64,000 nucleotides of DNA from a virus: positions 21,748-85,747 of IMG/VR virus record IMGVR_UViG_3300046794_000311; one strand, 5' to 3'. Every line of letters starts with the position of its first letter. Within the stretch, counting starts at the first letter, position 1. Under the pieces are notes generated by a model that was given only the letters and a program-made list of their open reading frames with translations, was not told the DNA's origin and made no database searches. The position numbers and the translations under genes were made by a program. Below, in pieces: positions 29,111 through 37,031 of this stretch.

Positions 29111-29941
29111 TCAGTTCTCCACTCCAGCCAGCTTCTCCAGTCGCGCTACCCGCTCCTCCAGGGTCATCGCCGACTTCTTCGGCGGCCCCGACAGCAAGGC
29201 CCATCCGTTGGCGCGGTCGGCCCAGTCCTGGCAGATGTCCATCAGCCACTCCGGCGCCCCGGTGAACTCGTTCAGCAGGTCCGAGAACAGGGTGGAGTAA
29301 TCGCGGGACGTCGCGACCTTCCCGTCCTTGACCTTGGGGCCCCAGACGGCGACGCTCGACACGCACCAGACCCCCGCCCGGTTGGGCGTGAGGGAGATCG
29401 TCACGGATTTCGGCCGCACCAGGGGGAATCCACGGGCCTGAGTGTCCGGAGCGGGGTCAACCAGCTCCACGGGAATCTCCCACCGGGCGGCGTCCGCGAC
29501 GCGGTACTTGATGCCCTTGGGCGACACGGGATCCGGCACCGTGCCCAGCTCCCACCCCTTGTCCGTCAGTTGGTGGGCCTCCTCGTCGACCTCCTGGTAG
29601 GCGATCCCCATGTCGACGAGCCGCGCCAGCACCGCCTTCGGGACACCGTAGAAGTGACCCGACGTCGTGTGCACCGCACGCTCGAACGCCTCGCGCATCT
29701 CCGCGTCCATACCCACCGCCGTCTGCTCCGGCTCGACGGGCTCCTCGATCACAGGCTCCTCCACCGGTCCCGGCCCCTTCCCCTCCATGTACCACTTACC
29801 GTCTCTCCGGTACGCGGCATCGGCCCTCTCCATCGCGCGCAGCGTCGCACCGTGGACGTTGACCAACTCGCCGTCCGGGTGCTGCTCTGCCGCCTTGAAG
29901 GCCGTCCCCCAATGCGTCTCCTTGGGCACCTTGCCAGCCAT
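29111..29941 (-). CDS. Hypothetical protein, 276 residues
   Basis: Multi-part: an N-terminal helical region, a Pro/Glu linker (about 58-75), a central domain with FYGVPKAVLARLVDMGIAYQ, a beta-rich domain (SVTISLTPNRAGVWCVSSVA) and a C-terminal coiled coil (LEERVARLEKLAG). No known family. Could be an adaptor between other phage proteins. Confidence 0.75.
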   Translation of the reverse strand: MAGKVPKETHWGTAFKAAEQHPDGELVNVHGATLRAMERADAAYRRDGKWYMEGKGPGPVEEPVIEEPVEPEQTAVGMDAEMREAFERAVHTTSGHFYGVPKAVLARLVDMGIAYQEVDEEAHQLTDKGWELGTVPDPVSPKGIKYRVADAARWEIPVELVDPAPDTQARGFPLVRPKSVTISLTPNRAGVWCVSSVAVWGPKVKDGKVATSRDYSTLFSDLLNEFTGAPEWLMDICQDWADRANGWALLSGPPKKSAMTLEERVARLEKLAGVEN

Positions 29942-29989
29942 CTTCCAAACCCTCCCCGCCGTAGTTAAATCTAGGAAATTGGCCGGGCC

Positions 29990-30202
29990 CTAATCGCCCA
30001 GCTCCCGCATACGCACCGGGTGATACGGCGGCGGTGTCACGGTCATTCTGCCGGTGATCGACTGCACCGGTACGCGCTTCGCGCTCCCCCCGCCGTACAG
30101 CTCGCGGAAGTGCTCGAACTTGGCCGCCCGCCGCAGCAGTTTGTCCTCGATGGTCCGCCAGTCGACGTCCACGGCGCTCCGCGCCTGCCCCGAGTCACTC
30201 AC
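29990..30202 (-). CDS. Hypothetical protein, 70 residues
   Basis: GTG start overlapping the stop of the upstream gene by four bases. Helical N-terminal half (VDWRTIEDKLLRRAAKFEHFRELY) and a basic end. Function unknown. Confidence 0.65.
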   Translation of the reverse strand: MSDSGQARSAVDVDWRTIEDKLLRRAAKFEHFRELYGGGSAKRVPVQSITGRMTVTPPPYHPVRMRELGD

Positions 30203-30390
30203 TGCTCGGACACTCGCTCCCAGCCGAGGCCCAGGTCCGCGAGCACACCACGCTTGGCGTCCTCGTCCGTGAGCACCAGGCGCTGCCCGTCCTGGACCGC
30301 AGAGTCCAGCAGCCGGATCATCTCGGCCGCCGTGTCCTGCGGGTGCCCGACCTTGATCCGCTGCACCAACTGCTCGTACGCCGTAGCCAC
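30199..30390 (-). CDS. Hypothetical protein, 63 residues
   Basis: GTG at 30390 with AGAAGGGG seven bases upstream. An all-helical charged protein (YEQLVQRIKVGHPQDTAAEMIRLL). First gene of the operon transcribed from 30428-30456. Confidence 0.7.
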   Translation of the reverse strand: MATAYEQLVQRIKVGHPQDTAAEMIRLLDSAVQDGQRLVLTDEDAKRGVLADLGLGWERVSEQ

Positions 30391-30427
30391 CTCAACGCCC
30401 CTTCTCGCGGTCCTCAATTACGGGTTA

Positions 30428-30456
30428 ACCCTATGGGCCGCACTCCCCCATGTCAA
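30428..30456 (-). promoter_or_regulatory. Promoter TTGACA - 17 bp - TAGGGT
   Basis: Near-consensus, 38 bases upstream of the start at 30390. AATTACGGGTT just downstream is a degenerate palindrome half. Confidence 0.75.
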
Positions 30457-30479
30457 CCTGTTTCCCCAACCCACTTGCG

Positions 30480-30508
30480 TTGCCGGAATCGCCTCGTCCG
30501 TTTAGGTT
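30480..30508 (+). promoter_or_regulatory. Promoter TTGCCG - 17 bp - TAGGTT for a leaderless mRNA
   Basis: The -10 ends seven bases before the ATG at 30515, so the predicted start of transcription falls on or next to the start codon. No ribosome site is present. Confidence 0.6.
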
Positions 30509-30514
30509 CAATCC

Positions 30515-30727
30515 ATGCGAAACCTGCGCGATGCCCTGTTGTGGCGTGGTACCCGAGCCGCCGCGCTCACCGAAGCCAAGAAGCTGAAGGCGGCTGCACG
30601 CCGCAAGGGTTACGACGTCGTGGTGCGTGGCACCGTCCGCAGGCCCACTCCGACGTACTCCTTCAACGGACCCCCTTACGGCGTCTTCCTCGAACCCCAC
30701 AACAGCGCCGACTCCCCCGATTCGTGA
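30515..30727 (+). CDS. Basic small protein from a leaderless transcript
   Basis: 70 residues. N-terminal basic helix (TRAAALTEAKKLKAAARRKGYDV) followed by VVVRGTVRRPTPTYSFNGPP, reminiscent of a small RNA- or DNA-binding protein. Lies divergently between leftward genes. Lack of a Shine-Dalgarno fits the promoter at 30480-30508. Confidence 0.65.
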   Translation: MRNLRDALLWRGTRAAALTEAKKLKAAARRKGYDVVVRGTVRRPTPTYSFNGPPYGVFLEPHNSADSPDS

Positions 30728-31310
30728 GTCCCCCATCCCCCCAATTCCCCGAATCCCCCTGGCACTGTGACACTGTCCGGTTCCCACAATCGTTGCGCTG
30801 CGCGGCTGTCTAGGCCCTTTGCTTCTGCGAATTTGCATTTAAGGGTAGGGGGGTCGAATATTTATTCATTGGCCCTACACTATTGACACGCCGCCCGTCA
30901 ACCCCCTGAGCCAGGCAATATCAAGCCTCGCGCTTCCTTTCGGTATCTGCACCCTTGCCCAGGGCGTGACCTACACCACACGGAGCAGCCAGGCACACCA
31001 GCCGGGCAGTGTCAACACCTGCGCGCGACGCATATTATGCATGCCAATTCGCCGTTATTCATGAGGCCACTACCCCAAATCGTCGATTTGCGTTGCTGCA
31101 AATATGCCCCGAGATATGGAGGGGTGGCGTTCGCTGTAGCAACTCGACAACATGGCGGCCAGGGAGTTACGGCGTATTGGGTGTGAGCCTGGCGACCGCA
31201 TGGCATGGGGTGGCGTGGTGCTGTGTCTCTCTGTGGTGTCAGCAGTGGGGAGCCTTCCCCTGGCCCCGGATTCCCTGGCCCCTTTGTCGGCACAGTGGCA
31301 GGCTGGAGGT
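30728..31310. other. Gene-poor 583-base region with AT-rich core
   Basis: No convincing gene. The stretch 30820-31090 is much more AT-rich than the rest (ATATTTATTCATT). It holds a minus-strand promoter-like pair TTGACG and TAGGGC 18 bases apart (30872-30901) that reads toward no minus-strand start. Candidates are an origin, a centromere-like site, a small RNA gene or an insertion scar. Confidence 0.5.
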
Positions 31311-31625
31311 ATGGGCGTAGGCATGTCGTGGGGCGCGTTGGGGGTCGGCCAGGCATGGGGCGAGTATCCCAGCGTGGACGAGTGCGCACGGGCCCTGTGT
31401 CGCTCTGTACGGCGCTCCCTGGCCCGCATGGGCCCAGACTTCCGGGGCTGCATTTTGAAGCATTCAGCGCACGTGCTGCGGGTGGACATGTGCACGGAGG
31501 GGCTGCACGCGGTGAGCCATGGGAAGCGGTGGCACGCGGAGCACGGGACGGCGTGGGTTGCCCTGTATCCCCGTGGTGGGGGTGAACACGAAGAAACCCC
31601 CCACCGGCCCGAGTTAGGGCGGTGA
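31311..31625 (+). CDS. Possible rightward gene, 104 residues
   Basis: Frame opening at an ATG directly after GGAGGT, with codon use less GC-biased at third positions than neighbours. The product has three spaced cysteines (DECARALCRSV, FRGCILKHS) and ends in the convergent terminator. It has no minus-strand competitor. Weakly supported. Confidence 0.4.
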   Translation: MGVGMSWGALGVGQAWGEYPSVDECARALCRSVRRSLARMGPDFRGCILKHSAHVLRVDMCTEGLHAVSHGKRWHAEHGTAWVALYPRGGGEHEETPHRPELGR

Positions 31626-31630
31626 GGGGT
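31594..31630 (-). terminator. Terminator of the 31651-33436 operon
   Basis: AACCCCTCACCG pairs with GGTGGGGGGTT, followed by TCTTCG on the minus strand. Confidence 0.75.
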
Positions 31631-31650
31631 TGCTCAGGGGGCGTGCTGGC

Positions 31651-31998
31651 CTACGCGGTGCGGACAGACGCGCTCAGCCACGCGGCCAGGTGCTCCCACT
31701 GGGCCGCTTCCGCGCGAAGCGTGCTGATGTCCTCGGCGCTGAACTCCCGCAGAACGGGGCTGGTGATGGACGGGCGGACGCTGGCCATGTAGTCGGCCTC
31801 TTCGCGGCGCTCCCACGCCTGCCGCTGCGCGTCGCGCATGGTGGCGAATCGCTCGGAGCGCTGCCAGGGGGTGAGCGGCGCGGCGGGCGCGGGGGGCGTG
31901 TCGAGACCGTCACAGGAGACGCGGCCGAAGCGGGCAGACGTCCAGTCGTGGCGGGCGTGCGGGGCGGTGGCCGGGCAACCGTAGACGGTGCGGATCAT
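31651..31998 (-). CDS. Hypothetical protein, 115 residues
   Basis: AGGAGG seven bases before the ATG. An N-terminal phrase CPATAPHARHDW is followed by helices (RFATMRDAQRQAWERREEAD, EDISTLRAEAAQWEHLAAWL). Last of four genes that share the same spaced, ribosome-site-rich layout. Function unknown. Confidence 0.72.
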   Translation of the reverse strand: MIRTVYGCPATAPHARHDWTSARFGRVSCDGLDTPPAPAAPLTPWQRSERFATMRDAQRQAWERREEADYMASVRPSITSPVLREFSAEDISTLRAEAAQWEHLAAWLSASVRTA

Positions 31999-32037
31999 GG
32001 GGTGACCTCCTGGTGTGGGGTGGTTGGTTGGGGTGAG

Positions 32038-32379
32038 CTAGGCGCGGGCGGCGGTGCCGTCCTCATGGCCCATGGCCAGGGCGCCGGACAGTTCGGGGCG
32101 CCATGCCAGGGCGCGGCGCAGGTCGGACAGGAACGCGTGTCGGTCGAACGCGGCCCCGTCGGTGTAGGCGTCCACGGCGCCGAGCATGTACGCGACCGCC
32201 TGCCGTCCCTCGTTCCGCGCGGAATCCCACGTGAGCTGTCGCGCGAGCGGGGAGCGGGCGACCGTGACGCGGTACCCCTTCCCGTCGCGGCCAGTGCCGA
32301 CCTGGACGGACACGCGCTCATGGGTGAGGGCGCCGAGGTGAGCGGCGACCATGGCGGCGGTGGTGTGGGTTACGCGCAT
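32038..32379 (-). CDS. Hypothetical protein, 113 residues
   Basis: ATG after AGGAGGACACCCCAA. Alpha/beta domain (VTHTTAAMVAAHLGALTHER, VSVQVGTGRDGKGYRVTVAR) ending in helices. Role unknown. Confidence 0.7.
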   Translation of the reverse strand: MRVTHTTAAMVAAHLGALTHERVSVQVGTGRDGKGYRVTVARSPLARQLTWDSARNEGRQAVAYMLGAVDAYTDGAAFDRHAFLSDLRRALAWRPELSGALAMGHEDGTAARA

Positions 32380-32414
32380 TTGGGGTGTCCTCCTGGTGTG
32401 GGGTGGGTTGGTTG

Positions 32415-32624
32415 TCAGACGGTGCGGAGCGATGCGACCAGCGCGTAAACGGCGTTCACGTCGTCCAGCGCGGGCACGGGCGTACCGGGCACGTCGGCGC
32501 AGTACTGGACTACGGCGAGTTGCACCGTCACGGACGGGCGGCGGGTGGTGCTGCCGCAGCGCTCCCAGACGTCCAGCAGACGGGCGGCGGGGGTGCGGGC
32601 GGGGGCGGGGGCGGTGCTGGCCAT
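32415..32624 (-). CDS. Hypothetical protein, 69 residues
   Basis: A Pro/Ala-rich start, then a helical core (ARLLDVWERCGSTTRRPSVT, VQLAVVQYCADVPG, VNAVYALVASLRTV). Preceded by a CAGGAGGACAC ribosome site. Function unknown. Confidence 0.7.
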   Translation of the reverse strand: MASTAPAPARTPAARLLDVWERCGSTTRRPSVTVQLAVVQYCADVPGTPVPALDDVNAVYALVASLRTV

Positions 32625-32692
32625 GGTCTGTGTCCTCCTGTGGTGGGAGGGGGCCGGAGCGTTTCCCCGGCCCCCGTGGTGTGGGGCGGGTG

Positions 32693-33436
32693 CTACTCGG
32701 CCAGACCCTGGCCCGCGTGCATCTTCTGGGCCTGCTTGAACGTGGCGCGGTACTCCGCGAGGGAGGACGGGCGGACGGCTTCGAACTGCCGCGCCCAGTG
32801 CGGCATAACGGCGACCTTCTGCGTCTGGAAGACGCCACCGTTAGCGATCATCGCGTGATTCTGCGCGCGGGTCTCCGTGGCCAGGGCCTTACGGGCGAGC
32901 GGGGAGAACATCAGGGAGTGCTTACGGAACGCGGCCTCTTCCCCGTGGCGGTCGACACCGCGACCGGTGCCGCAGTGGCCGAACACGTCGTGCACGGCGC
33001 GGAACTGGTCGTTCACGTCGTCAGAGAAGAAGAAGTGACCACCCGTGGCGGCCGTCGACAGGATGCGCATACGGCCCGCCTTGACGTCCTCGAAAAACGC
33101 GCGGGTGCCCTGCTTGTTCATGTCGTACGGGTCGGCGTCCTCGACGCTCACGACGATGCCCAGGCCGCCGCGCGAGGCGGGGGCGGTCATGAACTCAAAC
33201 TGCCGCTTGACCTCTTCGGCCATGGCACGCCACGCGGCCGGGGCGGCGTTGTCGATGAACGGCAGTTCGGCGTACGCGTCGGCGATCTTCTGGACGGCCG
33301 AGGGGGCGACGATCACGCGGGAGTAGTCCCAGTGGTCGCGGGTGGACAGACCGGCCTTGGCGCAGAACGCGCGGGCGCCCTCGACGATGGAGCGGACGGG
33401 CGAGACGGACAGGGCGGGGATGTTGGCGGTACGCAT
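32693..33436 (-). CDS. HDVFGH-motif protein, possible metalloenzyme
   Basis: 247 residues, AGGAGG before the ATG at 33436. The centre has FRAVHDVFGHCGTGRGVDRH then EEAAFRKHS and ATETRAQNHAM. These conserved-looking His, Asp and Glu residues are spaced as in a metal centre and recall the HExxGH region of aromatic amino-acid hydroxylases, though the fold is unproven. It also has MRILSTAATGGHFFFSDDVN. Function unknown; enzyme likely. Confidence 0.72.
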   Translation of the reverse strand: MRTANIPALSVSPVRSIVEGARAFCAKAGLSTRDHWDYSRVIVAPSAVQKIADAYAELPFIDNAAPAAWRAMAEEVKRQFEFMTAPASRGGLGIVVSVEDADPYDMNKQGTRAFFEDVKAGRMRILSTAATGGHFFFSDDVNDQFRAVHDVFGHCGTGRGVDRHGEEAAFRKHSLMFSPLARKALATETRAQNHAMIANGGVFQTQKVAVMPHWARQFEAVRPSSLAEYRATFKQAQKMHAGQGLAE

Positions 33437-33494
33437 TGCGGGGCCTCCTGGTGTGGGGCGGTTGGTGTGTTGTTGTGTGACCAACGTACCCCCG

Positions 33495-33512
33495 ATTACG
33501 GCTTGTAAAGCC
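33495..33512 (-). promoter_or_regulatory. Palindromic leader site
   Basis: ATTACGGCTT, GTA, AAGCC; the right arm is incomplete. Lies 59 bases upstream of the HDVFGH gene start. On the minus strand TTTACA is embedded in it. Confidence 0.5.
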
Positions 33513-33559
33513 AGTTTCGGGGATCGCTGGACAAGTCTTTATAAAGCTGTGACCTACGG

Positions 33560-34510
33560 CTAGCGGGCGGTGGAGACGTCCCGGAAGTGGGGCACGGCGC
33601 GGGCGGCGTCCATGAACGCGGCGACGCGGGCGGGGTCACCGTTGGGCACGTGCGCATAGTTGATGCGCTCCCCGCTCCCCGTGGTCACCCAGACAGTCAC
33701 GGGCGCCGTGGCGGGCTCCAGGAGGGCGCGCAGCTCCTCCGTGGTCACGATCTCCAGGCCGTGCGCGGGGGCGTCCTCCTCGGCCTCTTCCGGGGCGCCT
33801 GCCACGTGCACGACGGTGCGCACGTCGGTCCAGTTGCGGCCGGTCGTCTCGAAGTGCTCCGGGGTGCGGTCCGTGCGGATCACCTCACCGGCGCCGACCG
33901 TGTCGACGATGCCCCGGCAGTACCGTTCGGCCGAACTGTCGGTGTGGCGGAACTCCGCATCGGCGTACGGGCCCCACACGCGCCCGGCGTGGTCGCGGTA
34001 GCTCCAAAGGGTGCGGTACTCAGCGGCCCACACGTACCCGGTGGCGTACTGACGCACCCAGGGGGCAACGTCGCCGTTACCCGTGATGCCCGTGGGCATG
34101 TCGCCCTCAAAGATGATCTTTCCGCCAAGGAAGACGTAAAGGCGGGTGCCGTTGCCCTCGACGACGGCCGAGACACGCTCACCGGCCAGCCACAGCGGGC
34201 GGGCCTGCGCCTCGCGCCAGGTACGGCAACCCGCCTCCGAGGGGTAGTAAGTGGCGTCCTCCGGGCGGGCCGGGCGCGGGTTCGTGATGGACAGCCAGCG
34301 GCGGCCGTTCTCCGCGTCGTAACCCTGGTAGTCGCCGTGGGTGTCGGAGTAGCGAACGCAGCGGGTGCAGAAGTCACGTTCGGCCGCGTCCCCGTAGCTG
34401 AGGTAACGGGCGACGGGGCGACCGCAGACGCTTTCGTCGTTGCCGGTGCTGTAGTGCACCGCCTTGCCCTTGCCGACCTGTGCGAGCTGGTATCCGTGCT
34501 GCGTGTCCAT
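33560..34510 (-). CDS. Hypothetical protein, 316 residues
   Basis: ATG at 34510 (GGAG upstream). Contains CGRPVARYLSYG, FCTRCVRYSD (possible zinc site), a beta-rich centre (TRLYVFLGGKIIFEGDMP, ATGYVWAAEYRTLWSYRD) and an acidic C-terminal third. Such layouts occur in large actinophage proteins of unknown role. Confidence 0.72.
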   Translation of the reverse strand: MDTQHGYQLAQVGKGKAVHYSTGNDESVCGRPVARYLSYGDAAERDFCTRCVRYSDTHGDYQGYDAENGRRWLSITNPRPARPEDATYYPSEAGCRTWREAQARPLWLAGERVSAVVEGNGTRLYVFLGGKIIFEGDMPTGITGNGDVAPWVRQYATGYVWAAEYRTLWSYRDHAGRVWGPYADAEFRHTDSSAERYCRGIVDTVGAGEVIRTDRTPEHFETTGRNWTDVRTVVHVAGAPEEAEEDAPAHGLEIVTTEELRALLEPATAPVTVWVTTGSGERINYAHVPNGDPARVAAFMDAARAVPHFRDVSTAR

Positions 34511-34635
34511 GTCGTGCGCTCCTTCGTGTGTGGTGGGAGGGCCGATCTTTCCGATGGGGGCACCCCTTGTCAAGCCCTTTGAGCCCTCAGCTTTACAAGG
34601 CGTTATGAAGCTGTGACCAGCCCCGCCGGGGCGGT

Positions 34636-34672
34636 GTGTTCTCATGGACGCCGAAGGCCCCCACCGGCCAGC
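34636..34672. repeat. 37-base direct repeat, copy A
   Basis: Identical to 36499-36535. It starts GTGTTCTCATGGACGCC and runs into the first arm of a terminator, so two neighbouring operons end in copies of the same element. Confidence 0.8.
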
Positions 34673-34693
34673 GGGACGCGGTGGGGGCCTTTT
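34654..34693 (-). terminator. Terminator of the 566-residue protein gene
   Basis: AAGGCCCCCACCG pairs with CGGTGGGGGCCTT (TTTT follows on the plus strand); part of the duplicated element. Confidence 0.8.
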
Positions 34694-34705
34694 GCATGCC
34701 CGGGG

Positions 34706-36406
34706 TCAGACGGAGGGCGCGACGCTGTCGCAGCCGACGGCCAGCAGCAGGCCGCCCCAGTCGGCAGCGGCCCAGCCCTTGCCACCGACCCAGTCGGCAC
34801 CCTCGGTGTACGCCTGGCCCAACAGGTCGTAGCCATCGGCGATGTTCATCCGCTCGACGTCGTCACCGAGGCGGACCCATACGTGCAGCTCCCGCAGTCG
34901 CGCGAGGGAGTCGGATTCCGACTGCCCTTCCGGGGCGTATCGCTTGGCCATTCCGGCCGCGCCGCCCTCGAACATCCGCAGCGGATTCCGAACCGGTTCC
35001 GGCGCGGTGTCCACCACAGAATCCGACTGGGAAACCGGCGCGGGCTCCTCGACGATTTCCGGCTGCGCCTCCTCGACGACAACCGGCTCGGCCGGGGCGC
35101 TGGGCGCCTCCTCGACGACCTCGGGAGCCTCGACGGGCGCGGGGGCCGGGGTGGCCTTCTTGCGGGGCGTACGCGGCTTCTTGACCGGGTCGATCTCGTA
35201 CGCCTTGGGCTCCGGCACGGCGGTCTCGACGAGGGTGCAGCGGGTGAGGACGGTCGACTTGATGCCCTTGTACTCGTCGTGCTCCTTGACCGTGCCACGG
35301 AAGGTGACGCGCACGCCCGTGTTCTCGCCGAGGGCGTTGTTGGACGCGAACCACTTCACGATCACGCCGGACAGTTCGTCGCGGACCTGGTAGAGGGTGG
35401 TGGCGCCGTACAGGCCGTCGATGTACCGGATGGACTCGATCATGCCGGTGAAGGTGATGCGGGAGCCCTTGATGCCCTTGGCCTTGTCGGGCGCGGTGCC
35501 GATCCACTCGGACGGCTTCTCGCTGCGCGCCTTACGGATGAGGGTCTGCTCGTTGAAGCGGGCCCACGCCTGCGGGGCGGAGACGAGGATGCCGAAGTTG
35601 CGGGAGGACGCGCGCTTACCGGCCGCGATGGCCTTGAGGTTGAGGACGTACTCCGAGGTGCCGGAGAAGTCGTCGGAGAGGATGAACGCGCGGATCTCGG
35701 CGGCCTTCTCCTTGGCCTCGGCCGCGAGCGGGCGCATGGCCTCGGCGAACTCCTTGTCGCGGCGGCCCTTGCCGGGGTTGATGGCGTTGCGCACGAGCTG
35801 CACGGTGGGGGTGGCGTGGTAGTCCTGGGAGCGGACGAACCCGAACGCCTTGACGCAGGCCCAGGCGTAGGCGAGGACGGTGTCAGTGGAGACGTCGCGG
35901 TCTCCCCCGCCGAAGCCGTAGAACTCCTTCTCCTCGTCGTCGTCGGCCGGGGTCGACGGCCAGGAGATGCCGGTCTCCCAGCCGAGGAAGTCCTTGATGC
36001 AGGAGCGGCCGATCTGCTTCTCCTCGCCGGTCTCCTCGTTCTTGACGAGGAAGGTCTCCCGGCGCATGCGGTTCTTCTGGCAGTGGTCGCACCAGCCCTC
36101 GCGCAGGCCGTCGCGGTCGACGGAGTGCACGCCCGGAGCGGTGCGCACGATCAGGCCCGCGTTCTCGTCCCAGTCCAGGGTCGCGAGGAAGGTCCAGCCG
36201 TTGTGCTTGGGGGCCTCGCCGGAGAACTCGACGTCGTACATGATCTCGACGACCTCGAAGCCCATGTCGTCCTTGCTCTTGACCTCGACCTCGGTGACCT
36301 TGAGGTCCAGGCGGCCGGTCAGGCCCTTCTTCGACGCGCGGGCGTTGATCTTCTCGATCTTCTCCAGCGTGTTGGTGAGCTGGAAGTGGTCGATGCGAGC
36401 GGGCAT
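34706..36406 (-). CDS. Large conserved-looking protein with possible OB fold, 566 residues
   Basis: N-terminal domain (1-150) with a zinc-like CDHCQKNRMRRE ... RSCIKDFLGW. Helical middle (about 150-300). Then a beta-barrel-like stretch (RITFTGMIESIRYIDGLYGA ... VKWFASNNALGENTGVRVTF) resembling an OB fold, so single-stranded nucleic-acid binding is possible. A Pro/Glu/Val-rich linker follows (about 415-480), then a small C-terminal domain. Transcribed alone from 36446-36474. Confidence 0.78.
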   Translation of the reverse strand: MPARIDHFQLTNTLEKIEKINARASKKGLTGRLDLKVTEVEVKSKDDMGFEVVEIMYDVEFSGEAPKHNGWTFLATLDWDENAGLIVRTAPGVHSVDRDGLREGWCDHCQKNRMRRETFLVKNEETGEEKQIGRSCIKDFLGWETGISWPSTPADDDEEKEFYGFGGGDRDVSTDTVLAYAWACVKAFGFVRSQDYHATPTVQLVRNAINPGKGRRDKEFAEAMRPLAAEAKEKAAEIRAFILSDDFSGTSEYVLNLKAIAAGKRASSRNFGILVSAPQAWARFNEQTLIRKARSEKPSEWIGTAPDKAKGIKGSRITFTGMIESIRYIDGLYGATTLYQVRDELSGVIVKWFASNNALGENTGVRVTFRGTVKEHDEYKGIKSTVLTRCTLVETAVPEPKAYEIDPVKKPRTPRKKATPAPAPVEAPEVVEEAPSAPAEPVVVEEAQPEIVEEPAPVSQSDSVVDTAPEPVRNPLRMFEGGAAGMAKRYAPEGQSESDSLARLRELHVWVRLGDDVERMNIADGYDLLGQAYTEGADWVGGKGWAAADWGGLLLAVGCDSVAPSV

Positions 36407-36445
36407 GTCGTGCCTCCTGGTGCGGAGCGGTTGTTGATGGGCACG

Positions 36446-36474
36446 ACATTACGGGTTCTGGAAGCCGTTGTCTA
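36446..36474 (-). promoter_or_regulatory. Promoter TAGACA - 17 bp - TAATGT
   Basis: 40 bases upstream of the start at 36406. The spacer is a degenerate palindrome (ATTACGGGTT ... AAGCCGTTGT). Confidence 0.7.
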
Positions 36475-36498
36475 GCTGTTTGCGGATCCGTCTTTCGC

Positions 36499-36535
36499 GT
36501 GTTCTCATGGACGCCGAAGGCCCCCACCGGCCAGC
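36499..36535. repeat. 37-base direct repeat, copy B
   Basis: Exact second copy of 34636-34672, again leading into a terminator stem. Confidence 0.8.
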
Positions 36536-36554
36536 TCGATTCGGTGGGGGCCTT
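36517..36554 (-). terminator. Terminator of the 36573-37633 operon
   Basis: AAGGCCCCCACCG pairs with CGGTGGGGGCCTT. Confidence 0.8.
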
Positions 36555-36572
36555 CGTCATGTCCCGGGCCTG

Positions 36573-37031
36573 CTAGGCCGGGCGGAGCGCTCCGGTGATG
36601 TTGCGCCGGAGCAGGCGGTACAGGACGCGCCAGCCGGTCTTCTTGTCCTCCGGGGCGTCCATGCCGTGGTCCTTCTCCCAGGCTTCCTGGACGCGGCGCA
36701 GAAGGGCGTTCCACTGGTTGGCGTCGATGAGCGGTGCGCAGGTGGCGCAGGCCATCCAGTCGCCCTCGTAGCCCTGCATCTTGCCGGTCACCGGGTTCCG
36801 TCCGGCCAGGAAATCCGCCACCGGCAGGACGAACATTTCCGACCCGAGATCCTGGTTGCAGAAGTCGCAGCGTCCCTTGACTTTTCCGGTCTCGGGATCC
36901 ACGGGAATTGCCTTGTGGCCGGAGAGGGAATCCTGCTCGTGGTGCTCCCAGGTGACCTCGCCCGTCCCCTTGGCGACGTTCCGCTCAAGGGGGCGCTTGC
37001 AGACCTGACAGACCATGGGCGGTGTGCTCAC
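36573..37031 (-). CDS. Multi-zinc-finger protein, 152 residues
   Basis: GTG overlapping the upstream stop (GTGA). CQVCKRPL (near 8), CDFCNQDL (near 50) and CATCAPL (near 91) suggest two zinc ribbons, with WEHHEQD between them. The C-terminus is helical and basic. Could be an HNH-like or zinc-ribbon DNA-binding protein; no catalytic motif is certain. Confidence 0.72.
   Translation of the reverse strand: MSTPPMVCQVCKRPLERNVAKGTGEVTWEHHEQDSLSGHKAIPVDPETGKVKGRCDFCNQDLGSEMFVLPVADFLAGRNPVTGKMQGYEGDWMACATCAPLIDANQWNALLRRVQEAWEKDHGMDAPEDKKTGWRVLYRLLRRNITGALRPA

Noticed and set aside
31070-31495. Minus-strand 141-residue frame in the gene-poor region
   Set aside because: Composition (His, Pro, Arg, Ser) and lack of a ribosome site suggest non-coding; not annotated.
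32038-32838. Single 266-residue minus-strand protein
   Set aside because: The first half is Arg/Pro-rich shadow across the separate 32415-32624 gene. The ribosome site and composition support a start at 32379.
34613-36475. 620-residue plus-strand frame
   Set aside because: Antisense to the 566-residue gene. Leu/Gly/Arg-rich composition is typical of the complement of a GC-rich gene.
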